DNA of 6,633 nucleotides, taken from positions 1 to 6,633 of the forward strand of contig JAKJFB010000163.1 in NCBI GenBank assembly GCA_022705125.1, given 5' to 3'. The DNA is from Pseudomonadota bacterium (GTDB taxonomy: Bacteria > Pseudomonadota > Gammaproteobacteria > Pseudomonadales > UBA5518). Shown one piece after another: positions 1-6,633 of this stretch; within the stretch, counting starts at the first letter, position 1; each line of letters opens with the position of its first letter. The position numbers and the translations under genes were made by a program. A model generated the notes under the pieces. That model worked only from the letters and a program-made list of their open reading frames with translations. It was not told the DNA's origin and searched no databases.

Positions 1-560
1 GTGGCCGGTGTTGCCATGGCGGTCGCGGGGATGCCCAGGCGGCGGTTGAAGTCATGGCAGGTGCGCAGCAGCGCGAGCGCGGCGTGACGGTCGCGCTGCG
101 GGCGCACCTCGTGGTGCCCGTGCTCGCCCAGCACCAGTCCGCCGATGCGATCGCCACCGGCGAGCGTCGCCCACGCCAGCAGCGCCGCGGCATGCACCGC
201 CTGCACCGACTTCAGCGTGCGGCGGCTGCCGAAGAACATGCCCTGGCGCTGGTCGACCAGCAGGAACACCGGGCGCTCGCGCTCCTCGCGGAAGATGCGC
301 GTGTGCGTACGGCCGGTGCGCGCGGTGACGCGCCAGTCGATGGTGCGCACGTCGTCGCCCGGCTCGTAGGCGCGCACCTCCTCGAACTCGATGCCGCGCC
401 CGCGCCGCGCGCTGCGCAGCGTGCCGGCGAGCTCGCCGAGCGCGCGGCTCGGTGGCTGCAGCTGCAGCCGCGTGGCCGCCGCGCGCAGGCCGAGCAGGTC
501 CTGCATTTCGCAGTACGGCCCCGTGGCCGGGGCGATGGTGGCTTCCCTGCGCCGCGCCAT
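1..560 (-). CDS. DUF58 domain protein, N-terminal 186 residues (C-terminus off the left edge)
   Basis: The frame opens with ATG at 560-558 and stays open to base 1, giving 186 whole codons. The DUF58 signature covers about residues 54-93: a GRGIEFEEVRAYEPGDD stretch, then R72, DWR at 75-77, T79, A80, and a basic-acidic FREERER run at 90-96. A hydrophobic strand, PVFLLVD (97-103), follows and begins a von Willebrand A-like fold. The usual metal site DxSxS reads D103-Q-R-Q-G107, so its serines are absent and metal binding is doubtful. No signal peptide or membrane segment is visible, so the product is probably cytosolic. The family is typically around 300 residues or more, so about a third or more is missing. 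The start lies 10 bases after the moxR stop, so the two genes are surely one operon; the ribosome site is weak, which suggests translational coupling. Known context: DUF58 proteins accompany MoxR ATPases and are presumed partners or adaptors; the exact function is unknown. ATG at 506-504 (M19) is an alternative start, but the chosen one fits the tight spacing. Confidence 0.93.
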   Translation of the reverse strand, partial: MARRREATIAPATGPYCEMQDLLGLRAAATRLQLQPPSRALGELAGTLRSARRGRGIEFEEVRAYEPGDDVRTIDWRVTARTGRTHTRIFREERERPVFLLVDQRQGMFFGSRRTLKSVQAVHAAALLAWATLAGGDRIGGLVLGEHGHHEVRPQRDRHAALALLRTCHDFNRRLGIPATAMATPA

Positions 561-570
561 GACGGGTCGC

Positions 571-1521
571 TCAGCCCACCGGCACCGCGGTCAGCAGCTC
601 GTCGATGACCTGGTCCGGACCGGTGCCGGCCGCCTCGGCGTCGAAGTTGAGGATCAGGCGGTGGCGGAAGGCATCGTGCACCACGGCCTGCACGTCGTCG
701 GGCGCGACGAAGTCGCGGCCCTTCAGCCAGGCGTGCGCGCGCGCGGCGCGATCGAGCGCGATGGTGCCGCGCGGGCTCACGCCGTAGTCGAGCCAGCGCC
801 TGAGCGGCTCGCCGCCGCGCGTGGCCAGCGCGAGCTGGATGATGTATTCCTCGACGCTCGCGGCCATGTGCAGCGCGAGGATTTCGGCGCGCGCGGCGAA
901 CACGTCCTGCTGGCTCACGGCGGGCGGTGGCGCCACGGGCGCCTGGCCCGCCTCGCGCCGCGCGAGACGCAGGATCTCGCGCTCGGCGTGCGCATCCGGA
1001 TAGCCCACGCGCACGTGCAGCAGGAAGCGGTCGAGTTGCGCCTCGGGCAGCGGGTAGGTGCCTTCCTGCTCGATCGGGTTCTGCGTCGCCATCACCAGGA
1101 ACAGCGCCGGCAGCGCGTAGGTGGTGCTGCCCACGCTGACCTGGCGCTCGGCCATCGCCTCCAGCAGGGCCGACTGCACCTTGGCCGGCGCGCGGTTGAT
1201 CTCGTCGGCGAGCACGAGGTTGTGGAAGATCGGGCCGCGCTGGAAGCGAAAGCCCCCGTCCTCGGGACGGTAGATATCGGTACCGGTGACGTCGCCCGGC
1301 AGCAGGTCGGGGGTGAACTGGATGCGGTGGAAGTCGCCCTCGACGCCGCGCGCCAGTTCGCGGATGGCGCGCGTCTTCGCCAGCCCCGGCGCACCCTCGA
1401 CCAGCAGGTGGCCGTCGGCGAGCAGCGCGATCAGCAGGCTGTCGACCAGGTGCTGCTGCCCGATGACCTGTTGCGCCAGCCAGGCGCGAAGGCCGGCGAT
1501 GGTGTCGCTGCGTGTGCTCAC
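571..1521 (-). CDS. MoxR-family AAA+ ATPase
   Basis: A complete 316-residue protein, normal length for the family. It is an ATP-driven, hexameric chaperone-like ATPase thought to mature or activate partner complexes, often von Willebrand A proteins, in the cytoplasm. Motifs visible in order: VIGQ near residues 19-22; Walker A GAPGLAKT at 43-50 (K49, T50); DLLPGDVTG at 72-80; Walker B LVLADE at 102-107, then INRAP; sensor 1 in ATQNP with N148; arginine finger R165 in EAQLDRF; and a sensor-2 region YGVSPRG with R251 opening the C-terminal helical lid. All key ATPase residues are present, so it should be active. The start is GTG (1521-1519), supported by AGGA four bases upstream and GGAG a little further up, and by the usual distance of about 20 residues to VIGQ. 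The stop TGA (573-571) lies 10 bases before the DUF58 gene, so it heads a moxR-DUF58 operon. The substrate cannot be told from sequence. The family call is very secure; I leave the symbol blank because moxR strictly belongs to methanol dehydrogenase clusters. Confidence 0.97.
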   Translation of the reverse strand: MSTRSDTIAGLRAWLAQQVIGQQHLVDSLLIALLADGHLLVEGAPGLAKTRAIRELARGVEGDFHRIQFTPDLLPGDVTGTDIYRPEDGGFRFQRGPIFHNLVLADEINRAPAKVQSALLEAMAERQVSVGSTTYALPALFLVMATQNPIEQEGTYPLPEAQLDRFLLHVRVGYPDAHAEREILRLARREAGQAPVAPPPAVSQQDVFAARAEILALHMAASVEEYIIQLALATRGGEPLRRWLDYGVSPRGTIALDRAARAHAWLKGRDFVAPDDVQAVVHDAFRHRLILNFDAEAAGTGPDQVIDELLTAVPVG

Positions 1522-1525
1522 GTTG

Positions 1526-1536
1526 TCCTGTTCTCC
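1526..1536 (-). promoter_or_regulatory. Ribosome binding site supporting the GTG start of the MoxR gene
   Basis: On the minus strand GGAG (1536-1533) and AGGA (1529-1526) precede the GTG at 1521, with gaps of 11 and 4 bases. Either could pair with the 16S anti-Shine-Dalgarno. Their presence decides for the GTG start, since there is no ATG at a sensible position for the conserved N-terminal part of the family. Confidence 0.55.
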
Positions 1537-1543
1537 GAGGTTC

Positions 1544-1553
1544 GTGGGTCCGG
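1544..1553 (+). repeat. Half copy of the REP-like unit
   Basis: GTGGGTCCGG at 1544-1553 is identical to the first ten bases of the complete unit that starts at 1556, and the shared tract begins exactly 12 bases apart. No matching 3' half of its own follows; the next unit begins at once. It looks like a truncated or partly duplicated REP unit. It could pair with either downstream CCGGAC arm as an alternative to the normal partner. Confidence 0.6.
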
Positions 1554-1555
1554 CC

Positions 1556-1577
1556 GTGGGTCCGGATTTATCCGGAC
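1556..1577 (+). repeat. REP-like palindromic unit, forward copy
   Basis: A GTGG head (1556-1559) is followed by a stem-loop: GTCCGGA (1560-1566), loop TTTA, TCCGGAC (1571-1577), a perfect 7-base-pair stem. A short conserved GT-rich head directly before a GC-rich hairpin is the form of REP elements moved by TnpA-REP (RAYT) transposases in gammaproteobacteria. Family membership is inferred from shape and from its intergenic setting; copy number in the genome cannot be seen here. Confidence 0.7.
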
Positions 1578-1581
1578 ATCA

Positions 1582-1603
1582 GTCCGGTTGAAGCCGGACC
1601 CAC
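1582..1603 (-). repeat. REP-like palindromic unit, inverted copy
   Basis: Read on the minus strand this is GTGG (1603-1600), GTCCGG (1599-1594), a six-base loop, and CCGGAC (1587-1582). A G-T wobble and a T-A pair can extend the stem by two. It is the same unit as the one at 1556-1577 in opposite orientation, with four bases (ATCA) between them. The 10-base outer arms of the pair (1556-1565 and 1594-1603) are exact inverted repeats, so the two can also fold as one long hairpin. Paired inverted REPs of this sort are known as BIMEs. Confidence 0.7.
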
Positions 1604-1616
1604 AAGCAAGTCGCTG

Positions 1617-1645
1617 ATTGTAGTCTGCGCCGATGTCCGCAAGGC
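1617..1645 (-). promoter_or_regulatory. Candidate sigma-70 promoter for the moxR-DUF58 operon
   Basis: On the minus strand TACAAT (1622-1617) is a one-mismatch -10 box in otherwise very GC-rich DNA. The -35 is poor: GCCTTG (1645-1640) lies 17 bases upstream, and TTGCGG lies only 14 bases upstream. Transcription would start near 1610, giving an untranslated leader of about 90 bases that contains both REP-like hairpins. The assignment rests mainly on the -10 box and on its position in the divergent intergenic region. Confidence 0.4.
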
Positions 1646-1701
1646 GCTTGCCACGCGCAACTTTCGCCCCGCTTCGACCGGTGCGGCGGTGCGAGGTTCC
1701 A

Positions 1702-1710
1702 TAGTATCCT
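1702..1710 (+). promoter_or_regulatory. Weak candidate -10 region for gdhB
   Basis: TAGTATCCT at 1702-1710 is one of the few AT-containing stretches upstream of gdhB and offers TAGTAT or TATCCT as a -10 box. No good -35 lies 16-18 bases upstream; TTCGAC at 1673-1678 is too far. A start near 1715 would leave a leader of roughly 75 bases. An activator-dependent or alternative-sigma promoter could equally well be present and would not be recognised by eye. Confidence 0.2.
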
Positions 1711-1791
1711 CGCCGCGCAACGCCAGGGCCGCGGCGCCTTCGACGCGCGGCGCGCCACCGCGGCGACATTATTCGAACAACGGGTGCAGGC

Positions 1792-4700
1792 ATGAACGAC
1801 AGCAGGAGCAGGGAGCGTTTTCTGGGCTTCCTGGGCGAGGAGATCGAGCGGCGCGCGCCGGGTGACGAACAAGCGGTGCTCAAGGCCTTCGCCGCCGAGG
1901 TCATCGGCGCCATGGACTTCGAGGACGTCCGCGACCGGCGCCCGGCCGATGTCTGCGCGACCATCCTGCACGCCTGGCAATACCTGCAGCAACACGATCC
2001 GGCGGCGCCGAAGATCAGCCTGTTCAACCCGCGCTTCGAGCAGCACGGCTGGAGCTCGCGCCACACCGCGGTGCTGGTGCTGACGCACGGTATTCCCTTC
2101 GTGTCCGAGTCGCTGCGCCTGGAGCTCAACCGCCGCGGCATCGTGATCCACATGCTGGTGAGCTCGGATCTCACGGTGCAGCGCGACGAGGCGCACGCGC
2201 TGCGCCACGTCTACCCCGCGACGGTGCCCCCGGACGGCGAGCGGCGCACGCGCGAGGCGCTGGTGTACCTGGAGATCTCGCGCATCAGCGACCCCGCGCT
2301 GCTGGCTGAGATCGAACAGAGCCTCGCCGCGGTGATCGCCGAGGTCACGCTGGTCGTCGACGATTTCGAACCCATGTGCGCACGCGTGCGCGAGCTGGTC
2401 GCCGCGCTGCCCGCTTGCTCGCAGGGGGTTGCCGAGGCCGAGTGGCAGGAGAACCGCGCGCTGCTGGAGTGGCTCCTGGACGGCAACTTCACGTTCCTCG
2501 GCTACGAGCTGCTCGAGGTCGAGCGCGGCGACGGCGCGACGCGCGTCACCAGCCGCGGCGAGGCGAAGCTCGGGCTGCAGCGCGAGCGCGACACGCCGGC
2601 GGCGGGCTTCCTGGAGCAGGAGATCGGGGAACTGGAGCGCGACCCTGCGGCGCAGGGCCCGCAGCTGGTGTTCTTCAAGTCCTCGCGCCGCTCGCGCGTG
2701 CACCGCGTTGCCTATCCGGACTACATCGCGGTGAACTGCTACGACGCCGGGGGGCGCATCAGCGCGCAGCACTGTTTCCTCGGACTGTTCACCGCGGTGG
2801 TCTACACGATGGATCCCGCGGAGATCCCGATCGTGCGGCGCAAGGTCGCCGAGGTGATCGAGCGCTCGCGCCCGAGCACCAGCAGCCACCGCCTGCGCAC
2901 GCTCAGGCGCGTGCTCGAGGTGCTGCCGCGCGACGAGCTGTTCCAGGGCGATACCGCCACGCTCTACGACACCGCGATGCGCATCTTCCTGATCCAGGAG
3001 CGACGCAAGATCCGCCTGTTCATCCGCACCGACCGGCGCAACCGTTTCGCCTTCTGCCTGGTGTACTGGCCGCGCGACATCTACCGCACCGAGCTCAGGC
3101 AGAAGATCGAGTCGCTGCTGAGGGACGCGCTGGGGGCCGAGGAATCCGAGTTCACCACCTTCTTCTCCGAATCGGTGCTGGTGCGCACCTACTTCGTGAT
3201 GCGCCTGGGCGCGAACGCGCGCACCGACTACGACGCCGAGGAGCTAGAGGCGCTGATCGTGCGCATCTCGCAGCAATGGCAGGACCAGCTCGGCACCGCA
3301 CTTGCCGAGGAATTCGGCGAGGAGGAGGGCGCGCGCCGCCTCGCGCTCTACGCGCAGGCGTTCCCCGCCGGCTACCGCGACGACAACGACACGCCGATGG
3401 CGGTGGCCGACATCCGCAGCTTCGACGCGCTCGAGCGCGACGGCGGGCTGGGCGTGCACCTGTACCGCAACGTGCGCGAATCGGAGAAGCTGACCCACTT
3501 CCGGCTCTACAGCCCCGATCGCCCGGTCGAACTCTCCGACGTGATCCCGATGCTCGAGAACCTCGGGATGCGGGTGCTCGGCGAACGCCCCTACCGGCTG
3601 TTGCGCGCCGACCGGCGCGAGTTCTGGGTGCACGATTTCAATCTCGCCTACGCGCTGGCCGGGGACATCGACGTGCCCGCGGTGGCCCCGGCCGTGGAGG
3701 ACGCTTTCCTCAGCGTGCTCGCGGGGCGCGCCGAGAGCGACGGCTTCAACCGACTGATCGTGGGCACGCGTCTCGGCTGGCGCGAGGTCGCGATCCTGCG
3801 CGCCTATGCGCAGTACATGAAGCAGGTGCGCTACAACTTTTCGCAGGAGTTCATCGCCGAGACGCTGGGGCGTCACCTCGGCATCGCGCGCGCACTGGTG
3901 CAGCTCTTTCGCGCGCGCTTCGATCCGGCGGCCAGCGCGGACATGGACGCGCGCCGCGAGGCCGAGCAAGCGCTGGCGGCCGGCATTCTCGCGGATCTCG
4001 AGCGCGTCGAGCAGCTCAACGAGGACCGCGTGCTGCGCGCGTACCTGGCGCTGATCCGCGGCACGCTGCGCACCAACTGGTTCCAGTACGACGAGACGGG
4101 CGCGCCGAAGCAGTGGTTCTCGTTCAAGTTCGACAGCGCCGCGCTGCCCAACCTGCCGCGCCCGGTGCCCAGATACGAGATCTGGGTGTATTCGCCGCGC
4201 GTGGCGGGCGTGCACCTGCGCGGCGGCAAGGTCGCGCGCGGCGGGCTGCGCTGGTCGGACCGGCCGGAGGACTTTCGCACCGAGGTGCTGGGGCTGGTGA
4301 AGGCGCAGCAGGTGAAGAACGCGGTGATCGTGCCGGTGGGCGCCAAGGGCGGCTTCGTGCCGCGGCAACTACGCCCCGACGCCGGCCGCGAGGCGGTGCA
4401 GGCCGAGGGCGTGGCCTGTTACCGGATCTTCGTGCAGGGGCTGCTCGACCTCACCGACAACATCGTCGACGGCGCCACCGTCGCGCCGGCGCAGGTGGTC
4501 TGCCACGACGAGCCGGATCCCTACCTGGTGGTCGCCGCCGACAAGGGCACGGCCTCGTTCTCCGACGTCGCCAACGAGCTCTCGGCGCGCTACGGCTTCT
4601 GGCTGCGCGATGCCTTCGCCTCCGGCGGCAGCGTGGGCTACGACCACAAGAAGATGGCGATCACGGCGCGCGGGGCGTGGATCTCGGTGCAGCGGCACTT

Positions 4701-6633
4701 TCGCGAGCGCGGCATCGACGTGCAGGCGCAGCCGGTCAGCGTGGTGGGTATCGGCGACATGTCGGGCGATGTGTTCGGCAACGGCATGCTGCGCTCGCGC
4801 GCGATCAAACTGGTCGCCGCCTTCAACCACCAGCATATCTTCGTCGACCCCGATCCCGATCCCGCGGCGAGCTTCGCCGAGCGCGAGCGCCTGTTCGCGC
4901 TGCCGCGCTCGAGCTGGGCCGATTACGACGCAAGCCTGATATCGGCGGGCGGCGGCGTGTTCGCGCGCAGCGCGAAATCGATCGCGCTCACGCCCGGGAT
5001 GCGCCGCGTGCTCGGCACGGAGGCCGAGCGCCTGACGCCCGCCGAGCTGGTCTCGGTGATCCTCGCCGCACCCGTGGACCTGGTGTTCAACGGCGGTATC
5101 GGCACCTACTTCAAGTCGAGCGGGGAGGGCCACGCCGACGTCGGCGACAAGGCCAACGACGCGGTGCGTATCGACGGCGCGCGAATCCGCGCGCGCGTGA
5201 TCGCCGAGGGCGGCAACCTCGGCATGACGCAGCTCGCGCGCGTGGAGTTCGCCAGTGGCGGCGGGGCCTGCAACACCGACTTCATCGACAACTCCGCCGG
5301 CGTCGACTGCTCGGACCACGAGGTCAACATCAAGATCCTGCTGAACCAGATCGTCAGCGCCGGCGACCTGACGCTGAAGCAGCGCAACGAGCTGCTGGCG
5401 ACGATGACCGACGAGGTCGCGCGCCTCGTGCTGGCAAACAACTACCGCCAGGCGCAGTCGATCAGCCTCGCCGAGCGCGAGGCGGCGCTGCGCATCAACG
5501 AGCATCGCGCCGTGATCGCCTCGCTCGAGGCGGCCGGCGTGCTCGATCGCGCGCTGGAGTTCCTGCCCGCGGACGAGGCGCTGGAAGAGCGCCGCCTCGG
5601 GGGGCGAGGGCTCACGCGCCCCGAGCTCGCCGTGCTCTCGTGCTACGTCAAGGGTCGCCTCAAGCTCGACATCCTCGCCTGCGACGTGCCCGAGGAGGCG
5701 TACTTCGCGCGCGCGCTCGAGCGCGCCTTCCCGGCGCGGCTCTGTGAGCGCTACCGCGAGCGCCTGCCGCAGCACGCGCTGCGCCGGGAGATCATCGCGA
5801 CGCAACTCGCCAATGACATCGTCGACCTGATGGGCATCACCTTCATCGAACGCATGCAGCAGTCCACCAACGCGCCGGTGGCCGCCATCGTGCGTGCCTT
5901 CGTGATGGCGCGCGAGGTGCTCGACCTGCATCGCTGGTGGGGCGAGGTAGAGGCGCTGGACAACATCGTCCCGGCGGCCCTGCAGCTGGAGGTGCTCGCG
6001 GACCTGCAGCGGCTCACGCGCCTGGCGGCGCGCTGGTTCGTGCACAACCGCCGCGGCGTGACCGACGCGAGCGCCGAGGTCGAGGCCTTCGCGGCTCCCG
6101 TGCGGGCGATCCGCGACCGCATGTGCGACTACGTGACGGGCCAGCAGCGCCTGGCATGGGAGCGGCGTCACGAGGAATTGCTGCAGGCGGGCCTGCCGCC
6201 GGCGCTGGCGACGGCCTTTGCCGGCTCGACGATGCTGATCGGCGCGCTGGGCATGGCGGATGCCGCGCGCACGCACGGGCTGGCCGTGGAGGAGGTCGCG
6301 CGCGTGGCCTTCGCGCTGAACGAGCGGCTCGATTTCTACTGGTTCGGCAAGCAGATCACGGCGCTTAAGGTCGAGGACCACTGGCAGGCGCTGGCGCGCG
6401 AGTCATTCCTCGACGAGCTCGACTGGCAGGTGCGCGCCATCGTGGCGGTGGTGGCGGGCGGCGCGGGCGAGGGCGACGACATCGACGAGCGCGTGGCGAA
6501 CTGGGAGGCGACGCGCGCCCCGGCGATCGAGCGCTGGCGGCGCATGGTTGCCGCGATCCGCGATTCGCGCACCCAGGACTACGCGATGTACGCCGTCGCG
6601 GTGCGCGCGCTGCTGCAACTGGCCCAGCCCGTG
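1792..6633 (+). CDS. gdhB: NAD-specific glutamate dehydrogenase, large (about 180 kDa) type; C-terminal end at the window edge
   Basis: It catalyses L-glutamate + NAD+ + water to 2-oxoglutarate + ammonium + NADH (EC 1.4.1.2) in the cytoplasm, a mainly catabolic step feeding amino-acid carbon to the TCA cycle. The frame is open without break for 1614 codons; relatives are about 1600-1620 residues, so only a few residues and the stop are missing. The N-terminal half (about 1-700) matches the ACT/PAS-like regulatory part: HTAVLVLTHGIPFVSESLRL from 91 and FPAGYRDD from 524. The catalytic part includes HLRGGKVARGGLRWSDR (808-824), VKNA with K842, GAKGGF with K852, ADKGTASFSD with D917, and GYDHKKM (949-955). 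The NAD-binding segment is VVGIGDMSGDVFGNGML (984-1000), followed by FNGGIGTY (1099-1106), AEGGNLG (1138-1144) and NSAGVDCSDHEVNIKI (1167-1182). The lysines and D917 are assigned as substrate and catalytic residues by analogy with small glutamate dehydrogenases. A helical C-terminal part follows from about 1220. ATG 1792 is the first possible start after the in-frame TAG at 1702; its ribosome site is weak. Allosteric control by amino acids or TCA intermediates is known in relatives. It stands alone, divergent from moxR. Confidence 0.97.
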   Translation, partial: MNDSRSRERFLGFLGEEIERRAPGDEQAVLKAFAAEVIGAMDFEDVRDRRPADVCATILHAWQYLQQHDPAAPKISLFNPRFEQHGWSSRHTAVLVLTHGIPFVSESLRLELNRRGIVIHMLVSSDLTVQRDEAHALRHVYPATVPPDGERRTREALVYLEISRISDPALLAEIEQSLAAVIAEVTLVVDDFEPMCARVRELVAALPACSQGVAEAEWQENRALLEWLLDGNFTFLGYELLEVERGDGATRVTSRGEAKLGLQRERDTPAAGFLEQEIGELERDPAAQGPQLVFFKSSRRSRVHRVAYPDYIAVNCYDAGGRISAQHCFLGLFTAVVYTMDPAEIPIVRRKVAEVIERSRPSTSSHRLRTLRRVLEVLPRDELFQGDTATLYDTAMRIFLIQERRKIRLFIRTDRRNRFAFCLVYWPRDIYRTELRQKIESLLRDALGAEESEFTTFFSESVLVRTYFVMRLGANARTDYDAEELEALIVRISQQWQDQLGTALAEEFGEEEGARRLALYAQAFPAGYRDDNDTPMAVADIRSFDALERDGGLGVHLYRNVRESEKLTHFRLYSPDRPVELSDVIPMLENLGMRVLGERPYRLLRADRREFWVHDFNLAYALAGDIDVPAVAPAVEDAFLSVLAGRAESDGFNRLIVGTRLGWREVAILRAYAQYMKQVRYNFSQEFIAETLGRHLGIARALVQLFRARFDPAASADMDARREAEQALAAGILADLERVEQLNEDRVLRAYLALIRGTLRTNWFQYDETGAPKQWFSFKFDSAALPNLPRPVPRYEIWVYSPRVAGVHLRGGKVARGGLRWSDRPEDFRTEVLGLVKAQQVKNAVIVPVGAKGGFVPRQLRPDAGREAVQAEGVACYRIFVQGLLDLTDNIVDGATVAPAQVVCHDEPDPYLVVAADKGTASFSDVANELSARYGFWLRDAFASGGSVGYDHKKMAITARGAWISVQRHFRERGIDVQAQPVSVVGIGDMSGDVFGNGMLRSRAIKLVAAFNHQHIFVDPDPDPAASFAERERLFALPRSSWADYDASLISAGGGVFARSAKSIALTPGMRRVLGTEAERLTPAELVSVILAAPVDLVFNGGIGTYFKSSGEGHADVGDKANDAVRIDGARIRARVIAEGGNLGMTQLARVEFASGGGACNTDFIDNSAGVDCSDHEVNIKILLNQIVSAGDLTLKQRNELLATMTDEVARLVLANNYRQAQSISLAEREAALRINEHRAVIASLEAAGVLDRALEFLPADEALEERRLGGRGLTRPELAVLSCYVKGRLKLDILACDVPEEAYFARALERAFPARLCERYRERLPQHALRREIIATQLANDIVDLMGITFIERMQQSTNAPVAAIVRAFVMAREVLDLHRWWGEVEALDNIVPAALQLEVLADLQRLTRLAARWFVHNRRGVTDASAEVEAFAAPVRAIRDRMCDYVTGQQRLAWERRHEELLQAGLPPALATAFAGSTMLIGALGMADAARTHGLAVEEVARVAFALNERLDFYWFGKQITALKVEDHWQALARESFLDELDWQVRAIVAVVAGGAGEGDDIDERVANWEATRAPAIERWRRMVAAIRDSRTQDYAMYAVAVRALLQLAQPV

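Noticed and set aside
54..608. Plus-strand open frame of 184 codons opposite the DUF58 gene
   Set aside because: Antisense shadow; the opposite strand carries the unmistakable DUF58 signature.
613..620. GTCCGGAC inside moxR, matching the core of the REP-like stem
   Set aside because: It is an isolated 8-base palindrome in coding sequence without the GTGG head or loop of the intergenic units, so a chance match is likely.
391..1617. Plus-strand open frame of 408 codons opposite moxR and DUF58
   Set aside because: It is antisense to two genes with clear AAA+ and DUF58 motifs and has the same low-information composition as other shadows.
1579..2889. Minus-strand open frame of 436 codons crossing the intergenic region and the gdhB start
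   Set aside because: Its translation shows shadow composition and no family motif. It would also cover the REP-like repeats and both promoter candidates.
4848..4865. Short tandem repeat CCCGAT encoding Asp-Pro-Asp-Pro-Asp-Pro
   Set aside because: The DPDPDP run is a conserved feature of large NAD-glutamate dehydrogenases, so it is protein sequence and not a DNA repeat of interest.
5176..5200. GCGC-rich palindromic stretch in gdhB
   Set aside because: It is explained by consecutive Arg/Ala codons in a GC-rich gene; similar runs are common across the window and no conserved structure is implied.
2376..5747. Plus-strand open frame of 1123 codons inside the gdhB region
   Set aside because: It is a +2/+3 shadow of gdhB. 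Its translation is an Arg/Ala/Gly-rich string with no recognisable domain, while the 1792 frame carries all conserved glutamate dehydrogenase motifs. Long spurious frames are expected at this GC content.
4369..6381. Minus-strand open frame of 670 codons opposite the gdhB catalytic and C-terminal parts
   Set aside because: Antisense shadow with Arg/His/Val/Ala-biased composition, no domain signature and no promoter or ribosome site of note. It exists because GC-biased third positions remove stop codons on the opposite strand.

Overview
No undescribed system was found in this window. It holds ordinary chromosomal housekeeping genes; the most interesting signal is a small repetitive palindrome between two divergent genes. 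The DNA is very GC-rich (roughly two thirds or more by eye), genes are tightly packed and third codon positions are G/C-biased. Together with the protein types and the form of the intergenic palindromes, this suggests a high-GC gammaproteobacterium (Pseudomonas/Xanthomonas/Chromatiales-like). That assignment is inference; there is no rRNA or other strong taxonomic marker.

Layout. Positions 1-1521 carry two minus-strand genes reading out of the left edge: a MoxR-family AAA+ ATPase (571-1521, complete), then, after a 10-base gap, the first 186 residues of a DUF58 protein (560 down to 1, cut by the window edge). This is the start of a classic moxR-DUF58 operon; the usual downstream partners (DUF4381, von Willebrand A and TPR-type membrane proteins) would lie beyond the left edge. 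Positions 1522-1791 are a 270-base divergent intergenic region. Near moxR it contains a pair of inverted REP-like palindromes plus a half copy, then a candidate moxR promoter (-10 TACAAT on the minus strand), and a weak candidate promoter for the rightward gene. Positions 1792-6633 are one uninterrupted plus-strand reading frame of 1614 codons, the large (about 180 kDa) NAD-specific glutamate dehydrogenase, GdhB type. It runs off the right edge, probably within a few codons of its natural end.

How the genes fit together. GdhB oxidatively deaminates glutamate to 2-oxoglutarate and ammonium, feeding amino-acid carbon into the TCA cycle. MoxR and DUF58 are thought to form a chaperone-like module acting on other proteins. 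No direct biochemical link between the two transcription units is visible. From memory, a moxR/DUF58 cluster also lies next to gdhB in Pseudomonas aeruginosa, so the neighbourhood may be old and conserved.

No tRNA, rRNA, CRISPR array, insertion sequence, phage gene or convincing terminator was seen. Several very long alternative open frames overlap the real genes; they are high-GC shadows and are not annotated.
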